Positions 23,520-31,528 of a DNA stretch of 64,000 nucleotides are shown piece after piece. Position numbers and translations under genes: made by a program. Each line of letters starts with the position of its first letter. The stretch's first letter is position 1. The notes under the pieces were generated by a model. The model was not told the origin of the DNA and did no database searches. It was given only the letters and a program-made list of their open reading frames with translations. Source of the DNA: Candidatus Firestoneibacteriota bacterium (GTDB lineage Bacteria; Oederibacteriota; D2-FULL-39-29; CAIOVX01); contig CAIOVX010000084.1 in the NCBI GenBank assembly GCA_903861835.1, positions 1-64,000 on the forward strand. Direction: 5' to 3'.

Positions 23520-25943
23520 ATGAAAGCAAAAGCTGTTCCCCATAAAAAGGTCCAGAAAACAAGGAAGAAGCGCGCCCTTCCGGTTAACGCTAAGCCTATT
23601 CACTCCGGTAAAATGCAAAAAAGTTTTGCTCGGTCTGCCTTGGGAAATTTCAATCAAACGCAAGCAGAGCAAAACTACAAAATGTTGTTTGACAATATGT
23701 TGGTTGCCGTTGTCTACACTCAACTGGTCATTAAGTCTGGAAAGGCAGTTGACTTTATACACCTTGCGGTTAACGGCGCTTACGAAAGAATAACCGGATT
23801 CAAAAATGTTGCAGGCAAAAAAATATCAGAGCTGATTCCGGGCTTCTGGAAGCACGACAGTTTATTGCTTGATGCCTTGAGCCGTGTGTCGGCGACAGGA
23901 AAGTCAGAATGCATTGAAATCTTCATACCTCTGCGCAAGTCCTGGCATAATGTAAGCATCAGCCGTACAAAGAAGAACTTTCTTCTCACGATTTTTGACG
24001 ACATAACAAAGAGTAAAGAGCTAGAGCTTAGGTTGAAAGCAAGCGAAGAAAGATTCAGGGGGCTTTTTGAGTCTTCACCGGAAGGGGTGACCGTGTCTGA
24101 CGCTTCCGACAGGACAATAATGGCCAATAAAGCGTTCTACACCCTGCTCGGCGAAAATATGCCGCGCGAAGGTGAGCACTTTAACCTGAAGTTTGCAGCG
24201 ACGAGGTATTTTGTTAAAGAAGAACGAAAAAGAATTTTCGAAGACAGAGCAAGAGCGCTTGTAACCGGAGACGCAACCCCCGCTATATATACAATAAAAC
24301 AAAGGGGCGGGGCTCTCAAAAAAGTAGAAGTTGTCAGATATGTTCTCAAGGATGGGAAAGGGGACAATACCGGACTGGTTGCTGTTTTTCGCGACGTAAC
24401 GGAAAAGTTTGATAAGGAAGAACGTATCAGGAAAAGCGAGGCCCGTTACCGGATGTTATCCGAAAATATTTTGGATGTCGTCTGGGTATTTGACAAACAT
24501 CTTCGGTGTTCGTATGTCAGTCCGTCCTATCGTTCCTCAAGAGGAATAGCACCGGAAAGTGTCATCGGAAAGAGCCTCAAAGAGTTTGTTGATAAAAGAA
24601 GTTATGAGGAAACGAAGAAGGTTACTTCGGAATTGTACGCGTATGCCCTGGCCAAAGACCCCCGCGCAAGAATTGCGAGAATTGTTGAGAACAGGCTCAA
24701 GACAGCTTCCGGCGAATACATATTTGGAGAGGCAAAAATCAATGTGCTGTGGGATGAGAGCGGCGAGCCGATCGGCTTTGTCGGAGTAACGAGAGATGTT
24801 ACCGAGAAAAAAAGGCTTGAAGCAAGACTGATGCAGTCGCAGAAACTTGAAGCCGTTGTCCAGCTTGCCGCCGGGGTTTCCCACGAGTTCAATAATCTGC
24901 TGACTATAATGCAGCTCTCGGCTGAACAAGCTTTATTGCTAAATACTAAAGAGGCCTATGAAAGGTTGGCAGGTGAAGTATTAGCCAGCACAAACAAGGC
25001 GGTAAATATAACCAGAGCACTTAATGAATTTGCAAAGAAGCCAAAGACGGAGAAGCGTGAGCTTGACATAGCCGAATGCCTGGACAAGGCAATTGACCTG
25101 ACAGGAATTAAATACTCGCGGCACGGCATCCAAATTGTCAAGGACTACGAAAAACCCCCTAAGACTCTGACTGATGAGAAACTGCTGCTTCAAGTTTTTA
25201 TCAATCTGCTTAATAACGCTCATCAGGCGATGCCTTCCAAGGGAACCCTAAGCGTTAAGGTTTGGCGTTCGGAAGGGAATATTTTCGTCAGCATACGGGA
25301 TACAGGTGCCGGCATAAAAAAAGAGAACCTTGATAAAATATTCACTCCTTTCTATACAACGAAAGGAGCTTTCGGCTCAGGAGAACACGCTGGCACCGGG
25401 CTTGGGCTCTCCGTGAGTTATTCAATTATTAGAGACCTGGGCGGCGAGATAAGCGTTGAAAGCATTGAGGGGAAAGGGAGCAAATTCACGATTTCTATAC
25501 CGGTAATTGCGGCAAGCGCGCCGGTTTTGGAAACGCCGATCCTTAAGAACCCGACAGCAGCGAAGACAGGTAAGATACTTGTTGTTGATGATCAAAAGCC
25601 CATACTTTCGATTATGAAAACCATGCTCGAAACCGCCGGGTATACCGTTGAGACAGCCGAAAGCGGGAAAGCCGCGCTGCTGGTTCTTGAACAATTCCAC
25701 GCCAATGTGCTGCTGCTTGATCTGGTCATTCCGGGCACAAATATTGAAATATTGCTTGGCGATCTCACGGCGCTTTTCCCGGAAATAAGAGTAATAGTTA
25801 TGACGGGCTTGGGGGAGGCTGGAATGAGAAACTGGCAGGCTATCCTGGATAAATACTGCGTTTGCGGAGTTGTTCAGAAACCTTATGAATTCTCAAAGCT
25901 GAAACAGGAAATTGACAAGTGCCTTGGCCCGCGTAGCTGTTAG
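23520..25943 (+). CDS. Hybrid PAS sensor histidine kinase with C-terminal receiver
   Basis: About 807 residues, soluble. ATG at 23520 is chosen with AGGAAGG upstream. Three PAS domains lie in order (about 50-180, 185-305, 310-440). A NtrB-like HisKA follows with His455 in VSHEFNNLLT. The ATPase domain has N box NLLNNAHQAM, G1 DTGAGI and G2 GTGLGLSVS. A receiver runs from about 681 to the end, with Asp734 in LLLDLVIPG and Lys in VQKPYEF. All phosphotransfer residues are present. It is the first gene of a run of six signalling genes on the same strand; the next regulator starts 21 bp later. Confidence 0.88.
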   Translation: MKAKAVPHKKVQKTRKKRALPVNAKPIHSGKMQKSFARSALGNFNQTQAEQNYKMLFDNMLVAVVYTQLVIKSGKAVDFIHLAVNGAYERITGFKNVAGKKISELIPGFWKHDSLLLDALSRVSATGKSECIEIFIPLRKSWHNVSISRTKKNFLLTIFDDITKSKELELRLKASEERFRGLFESSPEGVTVSDASDRTIMANKAFYTLLGENMPREGEHFNLKFAATRYFVKEERKRIFEDRARALVTGDATPAIYTIKQRGGALKKVEVVRYVLKDGKGDNTGLVAVFRDVTEKFDKEERIRKSEARYRMLSENILDVVWVFDKHLRCSYVSPSYRSSRGIAPESVIGKSLKEFVDKRSYEETKKVTSELYAYALAKDPRARIARIVENRLKTASGEYIFGEAKINVLWDESGEPIGFVGVTRDVTEKKRLEARLMQSQKLEAVVQLAAGVSHEFNNLLTIMQLSAEQALLLNTKEAYERLAGEVLASTNKAVNITRALNEFAKKPKTEKRELDIAECLDKAIDLTGIKYSRHGIQIVKDYEKPPKTLTDEKLLLQVFINLLNNAHQAMPSKGTLSVKVWRSEGNIFVSIRDTGAGIKKENLDKIFTPFYTTKGAFGSGEHAGTGLGLSVSYSIIRDLGGEISVESIEGKGSKFTISIPVIAASAPVLETPILKNPTAAKTGKILVVDDQKPILSIMKTMLETAGYTVETAESGKAALLVLEQFHANVLLLDLVIPGTNIEILLGDLTALFPEIRVIVMTGLGEAGMRNWQAILDKYCVCGVVQKPYEFSKLKQEIDKCLGPRSC

Positions 25944-25964
25944 CCCGTCACGGAAGAGGGACGC

Positions 25965-26681
25965 ATGAAAAAGACAATCCTGGTTGTAGATGACGATGAA
26001 ATAAATCTAAAGCTGCTTGATGCTCTGCTTTCTCCCGAAGGCTACAGTCTGGCATTCGCCGTCAACGGAAAACAGGCTCTTGAGCGCCTTGAGTCAGCAG
26101 AGGTTGATTTGCTCCTCCTTGACCTGATGCTTCCCGAATTATCCGGTTTTGAAGTGCTTAGGCGCCTCCGAGATAATGAAAGATTCAACACCCTGCCGGT
26201 TATCATAATTACGGCGCTCAAGGATAGCGGGAATAAGCAGCAGGGGCTGGCTCTCGGGGCGGATGATTATATCACTAAACCTTTTGACACAAATGAACTG
26301 CTCTACAAGGTCAATGCCCAGTTAAGAATGACTTCCTTTAGAAAGCAGTCTAAACAAATCTCGGCGCTTATTACAAGCCTTGCCGGGCTTAACGAAGGCG
26401 TTATATTAACCGACAGTGATTTTGTTCCGACTAACGTCAATTTAAAGGCGAGAGAGTTGCTCGGAATGAAAGATGTCCCTGCAGACCTGATGAAGTATTT
26501 TCAGGAGAATTTTGAGACAACAATTGTCGCGGAGTCAAAACGGGCAGGCTTTCTGCTGCAGCACAAGAACGGCAAACCCGGCGCAGGTCTGCTTTCGCTT
26601 ATAATAGAGCCGGTGAAGGACAAAGAGTGCTGCATAGAATGCTATATTTTCATTGTGAATAAACAGTCCGGGTGGAAATGA
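25965..26681 (+). CDS. Response regulator with C-terminal PAS-like domain
   Basis: A 238-residue protein. The receiver (1-120) is complete: DDDE near residue 9, phosphoacceptor Asp53 in LLLDLMLPE, Thr in IITALKD, and ADDYITKPFD. The remaining 115 residues (LITSLAGLNEGVILTDSDF ... CCIECYIFIVNK) look like a PAS-type sensory fold rather than a DNA-binding or enzymatic output. It may therefore modulate a kinase by contact. It lies in the same operon as the flanking kinases, 21 bp after the previous gene. Confidence 0.82.
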   Translation: MKKTILVVDDDEINLKLLDALLSPEGYSLAFAVNGKQALERLESAEVDLLLLDLMLPELSGFEVLRRLRDNERFNTLPVIIITALKDSGNKQQGLALGADDYITKPFDTNELLYKVNAQLRMTSFRKQSKQISALITSLAGLNEGVILTDSDFVPTNVNLKARELLGMKDVPADLMKYFQENFETTIVAESKRAGFLLQHKNGKPGAGLLSLIIEPVKDKECCIECYIFIVNKQSGWK

Positions 26682-26747
26682 ACGGTTCAATAGAGAAAAA
26701 GCAAATCGGGTGTAATCCGCAGGCAGGCAAATTATTTCGGGGGTTAA

Positions 26748-28358
26748 ATGCCGAAAAAAATAGCTGACAAAAGTAAAACTGCCGGAAGTCTGAAGCTGTC
26801 CGCGGCCTATAGAATGCTGGATGTAATTCTGGAGGCGGCAAAGATACGCGGCAGCATAGTAGACAAGAAATTCAACCTCGTTTTTGTTGACCGCCTGACC
26901 AGAAAGGGACTAGGAGCAGTCAAAGGAAGATTGTGCTTTGAGTATTTCAGAGGAAGAGCAAAACCCTGCCGCGGCTGCCTGATCCGGGCGGCCGCCCGCA
27001 AACGGAACTCTCACAGCACGGAAATCTATAACGAAAAAGAGAAGAAGTGGAAGCGGATTACAGTAGTGCCTTTTACAGGCAGTGACGGCAGAGAGCTCTT
27101 CTCCGAGATAAAAGTAGATATTTCCGCCGATGTCAGGGCCAGAGAGATATTTGAGACGTTAAGCCGCGGCTACGAGGACAGGGAAGAAAGGTACAAAGTC
27201 CTTTTCGGTAGCGCCAATATCGCCTGGATCGTGGCGGAAGCTGCGAGCGGGATAATTGTTGACGCGAATTTTGCCGCGGAAAGACTGACCGGGCGTACCA
27301 GGCAGGAACTGATAGGGATTGACCGTATCAAACTTCATCCCCCCGAGAAAGAGGGACTTTACAGGCAGCACTTCAAAAAACATGTTGCCCTGGGGGATAT
27401 TCAGGCAGCTGAAGCGGTAGTGCTCCGGAAAGACGGAGGACGCGTGCCCGTGGAGATTAGCGACGTGCGCACGGACTCAGGCGGCAAGAAGTATATTCAA
27501 GGCCTTTTCGTGGATATTTCAAAAAGGAAAGCTGCCGAGGAATCGCTTCTGCGCTACCAGGCAGGACTTGAAGAAACCGTCCGAAAGCGCACCGCGGATT
27601 TGAAGGCCGCGAACGACGGGCTTGTGGCGAAGAGTTCTGAACTGGAAAATGCAATACTGGCTGCAGAGCAGACGAGCCGCCTGAAAAGCGATTTTATCGC
27701 GAGTATGTCTCACGAACTGGGGACGCCGCTGAACGCCATAAACGGTTTTTCCTCGGTCTTGTTGAAAGAAAAATACGGAAAAATGAACGAGAAGCAGCGG
27801 GAGTACGCGGATATAATACAGAAGAGCGCGCAGCTGCTTATTTCCCTGGTTGACGAGGCCCTGGATCTTTCAAGAATAGAAGCGGGTAAATTTGAACTTG
27901 AAAAGAAAGAATTTGACCTGAGCCAACTTATAGAGGGCACGCTTAATCTGTTCAGGGAGAAGGCTTTAGAACACGGTATTTCTCTCTCCACGGAGCTTTC
28001 GAAAAGCCTATTGGTGCGGGCCGACAAAAACAAAATAACACAGGTTGTTTTAAACCTGCTTTCAAACGCGTTGAAATTTACTCAGGACGGCGGTATGATA
28101 GGGGTTAAGACGGAAGTTATTTCCACCGAGGCCGTGGTCTCGGTTTGGGACAACGGAGTGGAAATTAAAGAAGAGGATAGAGAGAGGATTTTTAACAAAT
28201 TTGCCCAGCTTAAAGATCCCCAGTCGCGAAATACGGGCGGCAGCGGGCTCGGGCTGGTCATTTCAAAACGTCTGGTTGAGCTGCACGGCGGCAGAATGTG
28301 GCTGGAAAGCGGGGGGAAGGCGAAACGGACAGTATTTGTTTTCAGCCTTCCGGCATAA
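26748..28358 (+). CDS. PAS sensor histidine kinase with variant H and G1 boxes
   Basis: A 536-residue soluble kinase. An N-terminal region (1-130) has a cysteine pair in GRAKPCRGCLIR. A PAS domain with a PAC segment spans about 140-270, followed by a coiled coil (YQAGLEETVRKRTADLKAAN). HisKA has His322 in SHELGTPLNA, where the usual Arg after SHEL is Gly. In the ATPase domain the N box is NLLSNALKFT, but G1 reads DNGVEI (Asp468), lacking the second Gly. G2 is GSGLGLVIS. Catalysis is probably retained but altered. The ATG at 26748 is preceded by a G-rich stretch, CGGGGGTT. The next kinase starts 2 bp after the stop. Confidence 0.85.
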   Translation: MPKKIADKSKTAGSLKLSAAYRMLDVILEAAKIRGSIVDKKFNLVFVDRLTRKGLGAVKGRLCFEYFRGRAKPCRGCLIRAAARKRNSHSTEIYNEKEKKWKRITVVPFTGSDGRELFSEIKVDISADVRAREIFETLSRGYEDREERYKVLFGSANIAWIVAEAASGIIVDANFAAERLTGRTRQELIGIDRIKLHPPEKEGLYRQHFKKHVALGDIQAAEAVVLRKDGGRVPVEISDVRTDSGGKKYIQGLFVDISKRKAAEESLLRYQAGLEETVRKRTADLKAANDGLVAKSSELENAILAAEQTSRLKSDFIASMSHELGTPLNAINGFSSVLLKEKYGKMNEKQREYADIIQKSAQLLISLVDEALDLSRIEAGKFELEKKEFDLSQLIEGTLNLFREKALEHGISLSTELSKSLLVRADKNKITQVVLNLLSNALKFTQDGGMIGVKTEVISTEAVVSVWDNGVEIKEEDRERIFNKFAQLKDPQSRNTGGSGLGLVISKRLVELHGGRMWLESGGKAKRTVFVFSLPA

Positions 28359-28360
28359 AA

Positions 28361-29473
28361 ATGACAAAAACTATAGAGAACAGAATTTTGGCCGTGGCGG
28401 TTCTTTGTTCTGTCTATTTTCTTGTGCTTGCGTTCTTTTCCGGAAAGGCGGGCGGGATAGTCGCGGCGCTCTCTATTTTTCCGGTCGGCGCTTTAGGCTA
28501 CTATTATAACTGGAAAGTAGGCGCCGTTTCCGGAGCAGTTGTGGGCGCCATAAACATGGCATTCTTTGAAATCTTCGCCAAAGTCAACATCTTCCCCGAC
28601 AGAGAAGTAATAGGTTGGAGCATCAGTTCGGCGATGCTTATAGCGGTCGGCGGTTTTACCGGCTACCTGCATTTTTTAACGACGCGCGTGCGGGAAGATG
28701 CCAAAGAACTCAGAGAGCTGGAAAAAGAGCTTGCCCTTTACAGGGGAAATATAGAAACTATTTGCGCGGAACGTACGAAAGAACTGACCAACGAGAAAGA
28801 GCAGTCGGAACACGAGAACAGGTCAAAGAGCGAATTTCTCGCTAACGCCTCGCATGAACTCAGGACACCGCTGAATTCCGTGCTGGGGTTCGCGGAAATC
28901 CTGCGTGACGGAAGATACGGAAAACTAAACGAGAAGCAGGAAGAATATGTGGCTATAATACGCGAGAGCGGCAAGGAAGTCCTGCGGCTCATAGATGACA
29001 TAGTTGACCTTTCCAAAACCTCGTTCGACGGCAGCGGTCTGGACGTCTCCTGGTTTTCCATAAAAAGTATGGTGGAGCACGAGCTTTCTATAGTGAAAAT
29101 TCAGGCGCTTAAGAAACAGGTCGCCATCGAAGTGGAAGTGGCTGGAGGCATAGGCGGCATACTGGCGGATGAATTAAAAATAAAAAGAGTGTTCTATAAT
29201 CTGCTGGACAACGCGGTGAAATTCACGCCGCCCGGCGGGGCAGTTAAAGTAAGGGTAGAAAAAACCAATGACGGGATCCGGGTTTCGGTGGTCGATACGG
29301 GCAGAGGGATAGAGAACGCAGGCCGGCTTTTTAGCGGTTCAGCGGCGGGTCAGGGTCTTACAACCGTGAAAAATATAGTAGAACTGCACGGAGGAAAGGT
29401 CTGGGTCGTAAGCAGCGGTAAAGGCGCAGGTTCCGTGTTCTATTTCTCTCTGCCTTCCGCAGTGAAGGCATGA
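28361..29473 (+). CDS. Membrane sensor histidine kinase with shortened ATP lid
   Basis: About 370 residues. ATG at 28361 lies 2 bp after the previous stop. Four hydrophobic segments form residues about 8-105 (ILAVAVLCSVYFLVLAFF, GIVAALSIFPVGALGYYY, and others), a DUF4118/MHYT-like membrane sensor with no large loop. A coiled coil leads to HisKA with His165 in ASHELRTPLNSVLGF. The ATPase domain has the N box NLLDNAVKFT and G1 DTGRGI, but the segment between G1 and G2 is short (ENAGRLFSGSAAG) and G2 reads GQGLTTVK instead of GxGLGL. It is partner to the upstream soluble kinase and to the response regulators in the operon. Confidence 0.85.
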   Translation: MTKTIENRILAVAVLCSVYFLVLAFFSGKAGGIVAALSIFPVGALGYYYNWKVGAVSGAVVGAINMAFFEIFAKVNIFPDREVIGWSISSAMLIAVGGFTGYLHFLTTRVREDAKELRELEKELALYRGNIETICAERTKELTNEKEQSEHENRSKSEFLANASHELRTPLNSVLGFAEILRDGRYGKLNEKQEEYVAIIRESGKEVLRLIDDIVDLSKTSFDGSGLDVSWFSIKSMVEHELSIVKIQALKKQVAIEVEVAGGIGGILADELKIKRVFYNLLDNAVKFTPPGGAVKVRVEKTNDGIRVSVVDTGRGIENAGRLFSGSAAGQGLTTVKNIVELHGGKVWVVSSGKGAGSVFYFSLPSAVKA

Positions 29474-29502
29474 TGTTTAAAACCGGTCAGAAATGAGGGG
29501 AA

Positions 29503-30906
29503 ATGCTTATAACAGATAAACGGTCATTTAAGAAGAACCTGATAGACCTCCGCTGGCTTACAGTCACGGCTACGGGTTATATGGCTATTTTCTCAAATCC
29601 CCATTTCCAAAACCTTGATTATGTCCACGTGTTGGTGGTTTTCTTTGTGCTTTCCAATATTGCCCTGTATTTTGTTAAACCGGAAAAGTTTGAATCTGAC
29701 GGCGTGAAATACTCAATATTTCTTGCCGATATAGCGCTGGTCTCGCTCAATATTTACCTGACCAGGAATTTCGGGAGCGATCTTTTCTTTCTGTATTTTA
29801 TAGTGATAGTTATTACCGCTCTCGGGCAGGGAATTAAAGGAAGTATTATTGCCACTTTCGTTGCTTCCTTGGTCTATTTTATACTTGTTATGAGGGGCTC
29901 CGTTAATATTTATGATGTTAACCTTTTCCTGCGGATACCTTTCCTTTTTGTAATAGGGCTTTTCTCCGGGTTTCTGGTAGAGGATGTTAAGAAGGAGAAA
30001 ACGCGTTCCGGGGAGCTGGAGCTTCTCCTGGACGCCACGGATGCCGTAAACAGGGCTTTGAATATGCCTGACCTGCTCGCGGCAGTTAAGGCTGCAATGG
30101 AATCCGTGAAGACCGTGGAAGACTGGGACCTTTTACTTAACACGGGCGGCGGGGAAAGTATCATAAAGCTCAGGACCGGGGAAGTACTGCCTCTTAAGGA
30201 ATTGGGAGAGCGGTTCCGCAAATTTATGATAAGCGGCGGTTCGTATTTTAGGGACAAAGAAGCCAATTATTTCCACGTAATGCAGGGAACAAAATCAATG
30301 GGCGCGCTTAAGATCCGGCTAAAAGAGAACGCGTTGGTTACCAAGAACGAAACCGCGTTCTTTATGACCTTTGAGAACGAACTGGTGCTGGCGCTTGAGA
30401 GACTGAGGCTCTATGAGGAGCTCAGGAGGCTTTCCGAGATAGACCGGCTGACAGGGCTCCTGAATTACGGCAGGTTCCTGGAACTGCTGGATGAACGCAT
30501 AAAGCACATAGCGAAACCCTTTGTTATTGTGATGATGGATTCCGATAACTTTAAGACCTATAATGATACTTACGGGCACATAGCCGGGAATACTTTCCTG
30601 AAAAGTGTCGCGAGAGAGCTTGAAAAGATAATCAGGAAAGACGATATTGTTGCCCGCTACGGCGGAGACGAGTTTGTGCTGCTTTTGGAGACGGTTGAGC
30701 CGAGGATGCTGGGCTATATAAAAGAAATCAAGAGCAAGATAGAGAATAGTATCAATTTGGACGAAAATAAGATACAAGTGACTTTCAGCATAGGATACGC
30801 GGTTTTCCCGCAGGACGGCAGGACTTCGGAAGGTATTCTGGCTTGGGCCGACAAGTCGCTCTACAAAGCGAAATCAATGGGCAAAAACAGGGTAGCCTAC
30901 CTGTAG
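29503..30906 (+). CDS. Membrane diguanylate cyclase (GGDEF) with GAF-like domain
   Basis: A 467-residue protein. Five or six membrane helices occupy about 10-165. A GAF-like region with the phrase LLLDATDAVNRALNMPDLL follows at about 170-300. The GGDEF domain (about 305-467) has RLTGLLNYGRF and the active site RYGGDEF with its first Gly at 387. An RxxD inhibitory site (RKDD) sits just before it, so product inhibition by c-di-GMP is expected. It makes c-di-GMP from two GTP. ATG at 29503 follows GAGGGGAA, 29 bp after the kinase stop. Confidence 0.92.
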   Translation: MLITDKRSFKKNLIDLRWLTVTATGYMAIFSNPHFQNLDYVHVLVVFFVLSNIALYFVKPEKFESDGVKYSIFLADIALVSLNIYLTRNFGSDLFFLYFIVIVITALGQGIKGSIIATFVASLVYFILVMRGSVNIYDVNLFLRIPFLFVIGLFSGFLVEDVKKEKTRSGELELLLDATDAVNRALNMPDLLAAVKAAMESVKTVEDWDLLLNTGGGESIIKLRTGEVLPLKELGERFRKFMISGGSYFRDKEANYFHVMQGTKSMGALKIRLKENALVTKNETAFFMTFENELVLALERLRLYEELRRLSEIDRLTGLLNYGRFLELLDERIKHIAKPFVIVMMDSDNFKTYNDTYGHIAGNTFLKSVARELEKIIRKDDIVARYGGDEFVLLLETVEPRMLGYIKEIKSKIENSINLDENKIQVTFSIGYAVFPQDGRTSEGILAWADKSLYKAKSMGKNRVAYL

Positions 30907-30923
30907 GCCTAAAGGGAGAGGAA

Positions 30924-31337
30924 ATGACGAGCGTTTTTTCCGGCGATGAGACCATACTGGTAGTGGACGACGAAGAAAAGATCAGGATCTCCATAAGGGA
31001 GGTGCTGAAACATCACGGCTACAAGGTGATGCTCGCTGCTGACGGGGCGGAAGCCGTTAAGATCTATAAGAAAAACAAAGAAAAGATTAAGCTCGTTATA
31101 ATGGACTTGATGATGCCGGTGCTTAACGGAAAAGAAGCGACTGAAAAACTGAAAGAGATAAACCCCGAAGTTAAGATAATCCTTTCAAGCGGCTACCTGG
31201 GTACGGAGATGGGCGTTGAAATGCTTGCGGATGAGTCTGTCAAGTACGTGGAAAAGCCGTTCCACCTCCAGGAATTGATTTACGCAGTGAGAGCCGGTCT
31301 GGACGCCGTCAAGATAAAGAAAACAAACCCGAAATGA
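30924..31337 (+). CDS. Single-domain response regulator (CheY-like)
   Basis: A 137-residue receiver without an output domain. ATG at 30924 is chosen because GGGAGAGGA precedes it. The key residues are DDEE near residue 16, phosphoacceptor Asp61 in VIMDLMMPV, Ser in LSSGYLG, and Lys in VEKPFHLQEL. The GKEATEKLKEINPEVKIILS style matches receivers that pair with hybrid PAS kinases and NtrB-like kinases. It closes the signalling run; the start is 17 bp after the diguanylate cyclase stop. Confidence 0.9.
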   Translation: MTSVFSGDETILVVDDEEKIRISIREVLKHHGYKVMLAADGAEAVKIYKKNKEKIKLVIMDLMMPVLNGKEATEKLKEINPEVKIILSSGYLGTEMGVEMLADESVKYVEKPFHLQELIYAVRAGLDAVKIKKTNPK

Positions 31338-31344
31338 CGCTTAC

Positions 31345-31358
31345 GCCCGGTTTACCGG
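31345..31358 (+). terminator. Weak hairpin after signalling operon
   Basis: CCCGG and CCGGG pair around a short TTTA loop, followed by TCGTTCTTGG. The stem is short and the U tract imperfect, so termination efficiency is doubtful. Confidence 0.3.
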
Positions 31359-31449
31359 GTCGTTCTTGGGCCGCCGAAATAAGCCTATTTCACCTCTTTT
31401 AGCGCAATAACTCCCCGCAACAAGTATGGAACTGCTTCCATATTCACGC

Positions 31450-31478
31450 TTTACACCAATTAAAATATGATTTATAAT
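31450..31478 (+). promoter_or_regulatory. Promoter of the proS operon
   Basis: TTTACA (31450-31455) and a perfect TATAAT (31473-31478) are separated by 17 bp. The transcript would begin near 31485, followed by the palindrome CCGGCATTAATGCCGG (31490-31505) and the Shine-Dalgarno AAGAGGAG. Confidence 0.8.
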
Positions 31479-31528
31479 GATACTCGTATCCGGCATTAAT
31501 GCCGGCAAGGCGACAAGAGGAGATTAAA

